A stretch of 7,722 nt of DNA. Origin: Hyphomicrobiales bacterium (lineage in GTDB: Bacteria; Pseudomonadota; Alphaproteobacteria; Rhizobiales; Aestuariivirgaceae). The position numbers and the translations under genes were made by a program. The stretch spans positions 1-7,722 of the forward strand of contig JALUFY010000405.1 in NCBI GenBank assembly GCA_027051995.1. The letters are read 5' to 3'. Positions 1 through 5,231 of this stretch are shown here, piece by piece (positions within the stretch are counted from its first letter, which is position 1; every line of letters starts with the position of its first letter). The notes below the pieces were generated by a model, which saw nothing but the letters and a program-made list of their open reading frames with translations, had not been told where the DNA came from and did not search any database.

Positions 1-1
1 C

Positions 2-334
2 ACCGGCCACGCCATGAAGGCCTTCAACCAGGAGCCGGATCAGTGCTGGGAGTGCCTGTGCTGCGCCAAGCACTGCCCGCAGCAGGCCATCGAGCTGCGC
101 CCCTTCCAGGACTGGGTGCCGATGGGCGGCAAGGCCATTCCGCTGCGCACCGACCAGGCCATCATGTGGACCATCCAGTTCCGCGACGGCGAGGTCAAGC
201 GCTTCAAGTTCCCCGCCCGCACCACGCCGGTGGGCTCCATCGACCCCTATGGCAACAAGCCGGAGGCCGGTGATCTGGACAGCCCGATGCTCTTCACCGA
301 GAGCGAAGTGAAGAACGTCAATCCGAGCGCCTGA
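2..334 (+). CDS. aprB: Adenylylsulfate reductase beta subunit AprB, C-terminal part (5' end outside window)
   Basis: This is the iron-sulfur subunit of cytoplasmic APS reductase, which carries electrons between the FAD of AprA and a membrane partner. The reading frame is open from base 2 with no stop, so the gene begins before the window; the ATG at 14 is internal. Visible is a ferredoxin-type cluster motif CxxCxxCxxxCP (CWECLCCAKHCP, codons at about 44-79), with one extra cysteine between its second and third ligands. After it comes the beta-rich segment typical of AprB, including IMWTIQFRDGEVKRFKFPAR and TTPVGSIDPYG. The last roughly 25 residues form the tail that in known structures wraps around AprA. 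The first 4Fe-4S motif must lie upstream. The gene is followed after 76 bases by aprA in the same direction, the usual aprBA order. Identification rests on motifs plus the adjacent aprA and is secure. Confidence 0.95.
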   Translation, partial: TGHAMKAFNQEPDQCWECLCCAKHCPQQAIELRPFQDWVPMGGKAIPLRTDQAIMWTIQFRDGEVKRFKFPARTTPVGSIDPYGNKPEAGDLDSPMLFTESEVKNVNPSA

Positions 335-344
335 GCATACATCC

Positions 345-363
345 GGGCCGCGCCCCGCGGCCC
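345..363 (+). other. GC-only stem-loop between aprB and aprA
   Basis: Bases 345-351 (GGGCCGC) pair perfectly with 357-363 (GCGGCCC) around a 5-base loop. The stem starts 10 bases after the aprB stop. No T-run follows, so it is not a normal intrinsic terminator. Intercistronic stems of this kind can set RNA processing or stability between cotranscribed genes, but that role is inferred here. Confidence 0.55.
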
Positions 364-396
364 AGCGAGGGAAGTGAAACAGAAACCTGTTTGCAT

Positions 397-401
397 GAGG
401 G
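397..401 (+). promoter_or_regulatory. Ribosome binding site of aprA
   Basis: GAGGG lies 9 bases before the aprA ATG. A near copy of the surrounding sequence, GAGGGA followed by GAAACAGAAA, occurs at 367-385, so the leader holds a duplicated purine-rich element. The copy closest to the ATG is the one positioned to act in initiation. Confidence 0.65.
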
Positions 402-410
402 AAACAGAAA

Positions 411-2411
411 ATGAGTGAACCCAGCTTCGGCAACCCTGAAGTTGTCGAGATCGATACCGACATCCTGATCGTCGGCGGCGGCATGGCCGCCTGCGGCGCG
501 GCCTACGAGGCCAAGCGCTGGGCCGGCGACGACGTGAAGATCACCCTGGTGGACAAGGCCGCCATGGACCGCTCCGGCGCCGTGGCCCAGGGCCTGTCCG
601 CCATCAACACCTACATCGGCGAAAATCAGGTCGAGGACTATGTCCGCATGGTGCATGCCGACCTGATGGGCATCACCCGCGACGACCTGGTGTTCGACGT
701 GGGCCGTCACGTTGACGACTCCGTGCACCTGTTCGAGGAATGGGGCCTGCCCGTGTGGAAGACCCTCGACGACGGCACCCGCGTCGATGGCGCCTCCTGG
801 CAGAAGAAGGGCGGCAAGATGCTCAAGGACGGCGGCAAGCCCGTGCGTTCCGGCCGCTGGCAGATCATGATCAACGGCGAGTCCTACAAGGTCATCGTCG
901 CCGAGGCCGCCAAGAAGGCGCTGGGGATGGACAACATCTACGAGCGCGTCTTCATCATCAAGTATGTGCTGGACAAGAACGAGCCGAACCGCATCGCCGG
1001 CGCCATCGGCTTCTCCAACCGCGAGCACAAGCTCTACATCTTCCGCGCCAACGCCATCCTCAACGTCTGCGGCGGCGCGGTGAACATCTTCCGTCCGCGC
1101 ACCACGGGCGAGGGCATGGGCCGCGTGTGGTATCCGGTGTGGAACGCCGGCTCCACCTACGCCATGGCGGCGGAAGTGGGCGCCGAGCTGACCATGATGG
1201 AAAACCGCTTCGTGCCGACCCGCTTCAAGGACGGCTATGGCCCGGTGGGCGCGTGGTTCCTGCTCTTCAAGTCCAAGGCCACCAACGGCTTCGGCGAGGA
1301 CTACGTGGTCAAGAACGCCGGCATGCTGAAGGACTTCGCGCCTTATGACGAAGCCGCCGTGGTGCCGACCTGCCTGCGCAACCACGCCATGCTCAAGGAG
1401 ATGAAGGAAGGCCGCGGGCCCATCTACATGGACACCCCGACCGCCCTGGCCAACCTGGCCGAGACGCTGACCCCGAAGGAGGTGAAGCATCTCGAGGCCG
1501 AGGCCTGGGAAGACTTCCTCGACATGTGCATCGGCCAGGCGACCGTCTGGGCCGGTCTGAACATCCGCCCGGAGAAGGACAAGTCCGAGCTGATGCCGAC
1601 CGAGCCCTACCTGCTCGGCTCGCATTCGGGCTGCTCCGGCATCTGGGCTTCCGGCCCGGAGGATCTGAACGGCCAGCCGGATCACTACCACTGGGGCTAC
1701 AACCGCATGACCACGGTCAAGGGCCTGTTCACCGCCGGCGACGGCGTGGGCGCCTCGGGCCACAAGTTCTCCTCCGGCTCGCACGCCGAGGGCCGCATCG
1801 CCGGCAAGTCCATGGTGCGCTTCGTGCGTGACCACAAGGACTTCAAGCCGGAGCTGAACGCCTCCGTGGACGATCTGGTGGAAGAGATCTACCGTCCGGT
1901 GCGCAACTACCTGGAGCACAAGGACAAGACCACGGCTCAGGACATCAACCCCTTCTACATCACGCCGCGCAACTTCCAGCTTCGCATTCAGAAGACCATG
2001 GACGAATACGTGGCCGGTGTGGCGACCTACTATCAGACCAACAAGATCCTCCTCGAGGAAGGCCTGAAGTATCTCGGCATGCTGAAGGAGGACGCGGACA
2101 AGATGCGGGCCAAGGACCTGCACGAGCTGCTGCGCGCCTGGGAGAACTACCACCGCATGTGGGCGGCGGAAGCGCACCTGCGCCACATCCTGTTCCGCGA
2201 GGAGACGCGCTATCCGGGCTTCTTCTACCGCGCCGACTTCCCCGAGCTGGACGAGGAGAACTGGCACTGCTTTGTCAACTCCCGCCACAACCCGGAGACG
2301 GGCGAGTGGGAGATGAAGAAAGTCAAGTGGGTGGCTCTCGTGGATCACTCCACCGGCTTCAAGGCTGGCCAGGGTGGCCCGGGTGAGGACTCCAAGCCCG
2401 CCAACGTGTAA
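411..2411 (+). CDS. aprA: Adenylylsulfate reductase alpha subunit AprA
   Basis: This is the FAD-containing catalytic subunit of dissimilatory APS reductase, converting APS plus two electrons to sulfite and AMP or running in reverse in sulfur oxidisers. It has 666 residues, close to the family's usual 620-670. Residues 15-30 form the FAD dinucleotide fold (DTDILIVGGGMAACGA). Residues 54-70 (RSGAVAQGLSAINTYIG) and 264-287 (starting ENRFVPTRFKDGYG) match conserved FAD and substrate-pocket segments, including the arginines. His405 in LLGSHSGCSGIW fits the family's active-site histidine. Residues 437-463 (from KGLFTAGDG to the SGSHAEGR segment) close the FAD site. No residue seems missing, so it is probably active. 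The ATG at 411 has a ribosome binding site and begins shortly before the FAD domain. Lysine codons are almost all AAG and third positions mostly C or G, which suggests high expression. No qmo or aprM gene follows directly. Confidence 0.98.
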   Translation: MSEPSFGNPEVVEIDTDILIVGGGMAACGAAYEAKRWAGDDVKITLVDKAAMDRSGAVAQGLSAINTYIGENQVEDYVRMVHADLMGITRDDLVFDVGRHVDDSVHLFEEWGLPVWKTLDDGTRVDGASWQKKGGKMLKDGGKPVRSGRWQIMINGESYKVIVAEAAKKALGMDNIYERVFIIKYVLDKNEPNRIAGAIGFSNREHKLYIFRANAILNVCGGAVNIFRPRTTGEGMGRVWYPVWNAGSTYAMAAEVGAELTMMENRFVPTRFKDGYGPVGAWFLLFKSKATNGFGEDYVVKNAGMLKDFAPYDEAAVVPTCLRNHAMLKEMKEGRGPIYMDTPTALANLAETLTPKEVKHLEAEAWEDFLDMCIGQATVWAGLNIRPEKDKSELMPTEPYLLGSHSGCSGIWASGPEDLNGQPDHYHWGYNRMTTVKGLFTAGDGVGASGHKFSSGSHAEGRIAGKSMVRFVRDHKDFKPELNASVDDLVEEIYRPVRNYLEHKDKTTAQDINPFYITPRNFQLRIQKTMDEYVAGVATYYQTNKILLEEGLKYLGMLKEDADKMRAKDLHELLRAWENYHRMWAAEAHLRHILFREETRYPGFFYRADFPELDEENWHCFVNSRHNPETGEWEMKKVKWVALVDHSTGFKAGQGGPGEDSKPANV

Positions 2412-2426
2412 CCATTCCGGTTACAC
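2406..2426 (+). other. Perfect hairpin spanning the aprA stop codon
   Basis: GTGTAACC (2406-2413) and GGTTACAC (2419-2426) form a perfect 8-bp stem with the 5-base loop ATTCC. The aprA stop codon TAA (2409-2411) lies in the left arm. No T-run follows. It sits 17 bases before the intrinsic terminator and may protect the 3' end of the message or affect termination; the role is inferred. Confidence 0.6.
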
Positions 2427-2443
2427 CAGATCACGAAAACACC

Positions 2444-2474
2444 GGCGCTGCCTTCGGGCAGCGCCTTTTCCTTT
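2444..2474 (+). terminator. Intrinsic terminator after aprBA
   Basis: GGCGCTGCC (2444-2452) pairs perfectly with GGCAGCGCC (2457-2465) around a stable TTCG tetraloop. TTTTCCTTT follows at 2466-2474. The 9-bp GC-rich stem plus T-rich tail is a textbook Rho-independent terminator. It separates aprBA from the downstream gene, which therefore probably has its own promoter or depends on readthrough. Confidence 0.88.
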
Positions 2475-2489
2475 GCCGTGTCATGGTGT

Positions 2490-2518
2490 AAGACCTGCGC
2501 CAAGGCCAACAGCATATT
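2490..2518 (+). promoter_or_regulatory. Weak candidate promoter for the YkgJ-like gene
   Basis: AAGACC (2490-2495) and CATATT (2513-2518) are separated by 17 bases and match the sigma-70 boxes at 3 of 6 and 4 of 6 positions. Transcription would then start near 2525, after the alternative GTG start at 2519, which fits the choice of ATG 2537. Its place just after the aprBA terminator is where a promoter would be needed, but the match is poor. Confidence 0.2.
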
Positions 2519-2536
2519 GTGGAGTTTCAGACCGCC

Positions 2537-3565
2537 ATGAGCGATGACAAGAACACCGATCCGCTTGACGACGATTCCGTGCTTTCGCCGGCATCCTATG
2601 AAGACGACAGCGCATGGACGCGGGAACGCGGCGGCGGTTTCGAAATGCCCGTGTTCGAGGGCATGGGCGGCGCCGGGCCGGTGCAGCCCATCGAGCTGAA
2701 AGAAGATACGCCCTTCAAATTCCGCTGCCACAAGGGCGTGTCATGCTGGAACCAGTGCTGCCACGGCGCGGACATCACGCTGACCCCTTTCGACATTCTC
2801 ATGCTGGCGCGTTTCTTCTCCGTGCGGCCGAAGAACATCGCCGCCGATTTCTCCGTGCCGGCCTTTCACGAGGCCTCCAACATGCCGGTGCCGAAACTTG
2901 TGATGTATGGCAAGGACGGCAAGGGGGCCTGCGTCTTCCTGGACGAGGAGAAGGGCTGCACCGTCTATGAGGCGCGCCCGGCGACCTGCCGCTACTATCC
3001 CATTGGCATGGCGGCCATGAAGATGAAGGGCCACGAAAAAAGAGAGCAGATGCACTTCCTGGTCAAGGAAGACTACTGCAAGGGGCACGAGGAGCCCAAC
3101 GAGCAGACCGTCGGCCAATACCGCAAGGAACAGGGCGTGGAGCCCTATGACCTGTTCAACGAACGCTGGATGGAGATTCTCATGAAGGCGGCCTCCTGGC
3201 GCTCCGTCGGCGGCCCCTTCGGCAAGGACATCCCCAAGCAGATGAAGCAGATGTTCTACATGATCTGCACGGACGTGGACAAATTCCGCGAATTCGTCTT
3301 CAACACCTCCTTCCTGGAAAAATACGAGGTGCCGGAAGACGTGGTGGAGTCGTTCAAGAAGAGCGACGAGACGCTCATGCTGTTCGGCTTCGACTGGATG
3401 AAGCACGTCATGTTCGCCGAGGAAACGGTGCAGATCAAGCCGGACGTGCTGGCTGACGGCATCGCCAGGGCGCGCCAGAACTGGCTGGATTATGGCGATG
3501 ACAAGCGCTGGCGCGGCGGCGACGCCAAGGAAGAAGCGGAAAAGGACGACCGCTCCGAAAGCTGA
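2537..3565 (+). CDS. YkgJ-type cysteine-cluster protein (putative Fe or Zn binding)
   Basis: This 342-residue protein contains the cysteine pattern of the YkgJ family, annotated as putative zinc- or iron-chelating; no reaction is established. With the ATG at 2537 as residue 1, the cluster is Cys64, Cys70, Cys74 and Cys75 (FRCHKGVSCWNQCC), then Cys132, Cys141 and Cys151 within GCTVYEARPATCRYYP, with Cys181 further on. The first 50 residues are acidic and probably disordered, with no signal peptide or membrane segment, so it looks cytoplasmic. The roughly 160-residue helical C-terminal half and the charged tail make it longer than minimal YkgJ proteins. A GTG at 2519 would add six residues; ATG is preferred because GGAG lies 12 bases upstream, although that spacing is long. 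It lies 125 bases after aprA beyond a terminator. A role in metal supply or repair for APS reductase is conceivable but only positional. Confidence 0.9.
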   Translation: MSDDKNTDPLDDDSVLSPASYEDDSAWTRERGGGFEMPVFEGMGGAGPVQPIELKEDTPFKFRCHKGVSCWNQCCHGADITLTPFDILMLARFFSVRPKNIAADFSVPAFHEASNMPVPKLVMYGKDGKGACVFLDEEKGCTVYEARPATCRYYPIGMAAMKMKGHEKREQMHFLVKEDYCKGHEEPNEQTVGQYRKEQGVEPYDLFNERWMEILMKAASWRSVGGPFGKDIPKQMKQMFYMICTDVDKFREFVFNTSFLEKYEVPEDVVESFKKSDETLMLFGFDWMKHVMFAEETVQIKPDVLADGIARARQNWLDYGDDKRWRGGDAKEEAEKDDRSES

Positions 3566-3607
3566 TCCGCCGCAAAACAACAGCGGAAAGACGCACAGGA
3601 CATCAGC

Positions 3608-3643
3608 CCCCGCGACCGCCGCATCAGGCGGCGCGGGGTTTTT
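3608..3643 (+). terminator. Intrinsic terminator after the YkgJ-like gene
   Basis: CCCCGCG (3608-3614) and CCGCC (3616-3620) pair with GGCGG (3627-3631) and CGCGGGG (3632-3638). A3615 is bulged, the loop has 6 bases, and TTTTT follows at 3639-3643. The T-run ends exactly at the stop codon of the opposing gene at 3644. On the minus strand the stem also follows that gene directly but lacks a T-run, so termination there would be weaker. Confidence 0.87.
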
Positions 3644-4213
3644 CTATTCGCCGCGCCGGGGCTTTACCGGCCAGGGCACTTCCTCGTGCCCGGCGTGATC
3701 ATAGGGATCATAGCGGCGGCCCGCTTTCTTCAGGATTTTCAGCGTCGTGTCGTGCCAGCCGCCATCCACTGCGTTGACACCCCCCTGCTGCTGGCCCTCC
3801 GTGGCGAAGACGAGAATCTTCTCCGCCTTGGCATGGCGCTGGCGGAGGTATTCGAGAATCTGCGGATAACACGGGCCGGACTTGCGCGGGCGCATTTCGC
3901 GCACGCCGCGCTCGATGTTGGCGGCCACTTCGATTTGCAGGAGAATCCAGGCATGAAACTCGCCGTCGCGGATGGCGCGCACGCGGTCATAGGCGGCGCG
4001 CCACTGATCGGAGCGCCCGAGATGCTCGCGCGTGGCGAAGGGGCTCTGCGAGAGCAGCTCATGGGCCAGCCGCCATTTCTCCTCTTCCAGCCGGCAGGCC
4101 TCCAGATAGGGGATGTCCCCGCCCTCCTCTTCCTGGCGGGCGGCGATGGCGTTGATCCTCTCCAGGAGGGCGCGGCGGGCGGGTGTGCGGGCGATGGTCA
4201 TGTTTTTCGTCAT
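3644..4213 (-). CDS. Unrecognised 189-residue protein
   Basis: I do not recognise this family. The protein is soluble in appearance, with no signal peptide or membrane segment. Residues 10-60 look like charged helix rich in Ala, Arg and Glu (starting PARRALLERINAIAARQEEE), with more helix to about residue 135. A Gly-rich stretch follows (EGQQQGGVNAVDGGWHD, about 143-159). The tail is basic and aromatic (KKAGRRYDPYDHAGHEEVPW). Only one cysteine is present (two if the ExxCRLEEE segment is counted), so a metal cluster is unlikely. The ATG at 4213 has AAGG close upstream; a second ATG four codons in has no clear ribosome site. It is divergent from the metallophosphoesterase and convergent with the YkgJ-like gene, so it is probably a single-gene transcript. 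GC-rich third positions across 570 bases, and the terminator placed exactly at its end, support a real gene. Confidence 0.72.
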   Translation of the reverse strand: MTKNMTIARTPARRALLERINAIAARQEEEGGDIPYLEACRLEEEKWRLAHELLSQSPFATREHLGRSDQWRAAYDRVRAIRDGEFHAWILLQIEVAANIERGVREMRPRKSGPCYPQILEYLRQRHAKAEKILVFATEGQQQGGVNAVDGGWHDTTLKILKKAGRRYDPYDHAGHEEVPWPVKPRRGE

Positions 4214-4222
4214 GCGGCCTTG

Positions 4223-4251
4223 TTGACCATTCCAATCCGCTTCAATCTATG
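4223..4251 (+). promoter_or_regulatory. Candidate promoter for the metallophosphoesterase gene
   Basis: TTGACC (4223-4228) matches the -35 consensus at 5 of 6 positions. TCTATG follows 17 bases later at 4246-4251 and is a poor -10 box, 3 of 6. It sits inside the 85-base divergent gap, about 48 bases before the ATG at 4299. The minus-strand gene must also start here, but I see no clear box for it. Confidence 0.3.
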
Positions 4252-4298
4252 CAAGCGACAGGCAGTTGTGAAGCGCCGCCGCACCGCAGGATGAAAAG

Positions 4299-5060
4299 AT
4301 GATCATCGCGCAGATTTCCGACACCCATATTTCCATCCCGCCCATATCCGGCGCGGATCGCGAGGGCGATCTGGCGCGGGTGATTGATGACATTCACACC
4401 CGCCGCAAGAGGCCCGGTCTGGTGATCCATACCGGCGACGCCAGCAATTACGGCCGGGCGGAGGAATACGCCGTGCTGCGGCGCATCATGGACACGCTGG
4501 ACATTTCCTGGATCGTTCTGCCGGGCAACCGCGACAACCGCGCCCGCATGCGCGACGCCTTTGGCGATCTGCCATGGATGACGGGAACGGGGGACGCGCC
4601 GCTCGATTTCGCCCTGGAGGATTTTCCCGTGCGCATAGTGGCCTTCGATTCCAAGGGGCCGAAGACCAACAAGGGCTGGGCGGATCACGAGCGGCTGCTT
4701 GCGCTCTCGGCGCTGCTGGAGGCCGGCGCGGGGCGGCCCTCGGTGCTGGCCATGCACCATCCGCCTTTCGCCATGCGCTACGCGAAAGACCCGCACCAGT
4801 TCGCTGAATGGGATCAGGCGGAGAAGCTGGCGGCCATCGTGCGCCGGCGCGCCTGCGTGAAGCTGGTGGTCACCGGCCATTCGCACCGGCTGGCCGAAAG
4901 CCACATCGGCAACGCGCCGGCCTTCACCATGCCCTCGGTGGCCACCGATCTGCGCAAGGGCGAGTTCAAGGCGGCGCTGGCCAGACATCCCGCCTACATG
5001 CTCTACGAGCTGGACGAAGCGGGCGATCTCATTCATCACGAGCTGCGCATCGTGGACTGA
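4299..5060 (+). CDS. Calcineurin-like metallophosphoesterase, CpdA/GpdQ-type phosphodiesterase
   Basis: This 253-residue cytoplasmic enzyme probably hydrolyses a phosphodiester or phosphomonoester using two metal ions. The motifs occur in order: Asp8 and His10 (ISDTH), Asp47 (HTGDAS), Asn77 (LPGNRDNR), His153 in MHHPP, then His194 and His196 (TGHSHR). This order and spacing fit the class III cyclic-nucleotide phosphodiesterase and glycerophosphodiesterase branch (CpdA/Icc, GpdQ, Rv0805). The odd point is Arg78, where the family motif GNH[DE] has the histidine that helps protonate the leaving group. The metal ligands are all kept, so metal binding should persist. The substrate cannot be told from sequence; cAMP is one option. 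The ATG at 4299 follows AGGA by 7 bases, and the protein enters the first beta strand at once (MIIAQISDTH), supporting this start. It is divergent from the upstream gene and convergent with ccoS. Confidence 0.9.
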   Translation: MIIAQISDTHISIPPISGADREGDLARVIDDIHTRRKRPGLVIHTGDASNYGRAEEYAVLRRIMDTLDISWIVLPGNRDNRARMRDAFGDLPWMTGTGDAPLDFALEDFPVRIVAFDSKGPKTNKGWADHERLLALSALLEAGAGRPSVLAMHHPPFAMRYAKDPHQFAEWDQAEKLAAIVRRRACVKLVVTGHSHRLAESHIGNAPAFTMPSVATDLRKGEFKAALARHPAYMLYELDEAGDLIHHELRIVD

Positions 5061-5079
5061 AAGGGCAAGGGCTCAGTCC
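5054..5079. repeat. Inverted repeat at the convergent gene ends
   Basis: GGACTGA (5054-5060) and TCAGTCC (5073-5079) form a 7-bp stem around a 12-base purine-rich loop. Each arm carries the stop codon of one of the two convergent genes, since both end in Asp-TGA. It could slow polymerase from both sides, but there is no T-run and the loop is long. Confidence 0.4.
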
Positions 5080-5231
5080 GTCAGCGGCTTGTCGTCGTCA
5101 TCATCCAGAATGCGCAGGGCCTCGCCGTCGAGGTCTTCATACTGGCCGGATTTCAGCGCCCAGATGAAGCCCCCCAGGCCGACAAGGCCGAGAAACAGGG
5201 CGATGGGGATGAGATAGAGAAGAACGCTCAT
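5073..5231 (-). CDS. ccoS: cbb3-type cytochrome oxidase assembly protein CcoS (FixS)
   Basis: This 52-residue membrane protein is needed to mature cbb3 oxidase; in known systems its loss leaves the catalytic subunit without heme b and copper cofactors. Residues 2-26 (starting SVLLYLIPIALFLGLVGLGG) form one hydrophobic membrane segment. The family's short post-membrane motif follows (WALKSGQYEDLDG), with the acidic tail ILDDDDDKPLTD. The length is normal for CcoS. Its ATG overlaps the ccoI stop in an ATGA arrangement (5228-5231), implying translational coupling, with purine-rich GGGAGAAAAAGG just upstream inside ccoI. A longer open frame through this region up to 6374 is only a shadow of ccoI; the true start is the ATG at 5231. 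The gene is last in the ccoHIS cluster and ends 12 bases from the convergent metallophosphoesterase gene. Confidence 0.95.
   Translation of the reverse strand: MSVLLYLIPIALFLGLVGLGGFIWALKSGQYEDLDGEALRILDDDDDKPLTD

Noticed and set aside
318..2348. 676-codon open frame on the minus strand opposite aprA
   Set aside because: It mirrors aprA almost end to end. Its product is rich in Val, Leu, His, Ala and Gly with no recognisable domain, as expected from the complement of a GC-rich gene with strong codon bias.
2519..2536. GTG start adding six residues to the YkgJ-like protein
   Set aside because: There is only a weak purine run upstream. The six extra residues belong to no domain, and a following ATG with GGAG upstream is available.
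2741..3580. 279-codon minus-strand frame opposite the YkgJ-like gene
   Set aside because: It overlaps conserved cysteine motifs on the plus strand, crosses the terminator region's edge, and has shadow-type composition.
3686..4294. 202-codon plus-strand frame opposite the unrecognised protein
   Set aside because: This was weighed as the true gene. The minus-strand frame is preferred for its balanced helical composition, its ribosome site, and its end placed exactly at the 3608-3643 terminator; the plus-strand product has no clear domain.
4291..4302. Three-codon frame ATG AAA AGA TGA overlapping the metallophosphoesterase start
   Set aside because: It could be a tiny leader frame, but it lacks its own ribosome site because the AGGA overlaps its ATG. 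Most likely chance.
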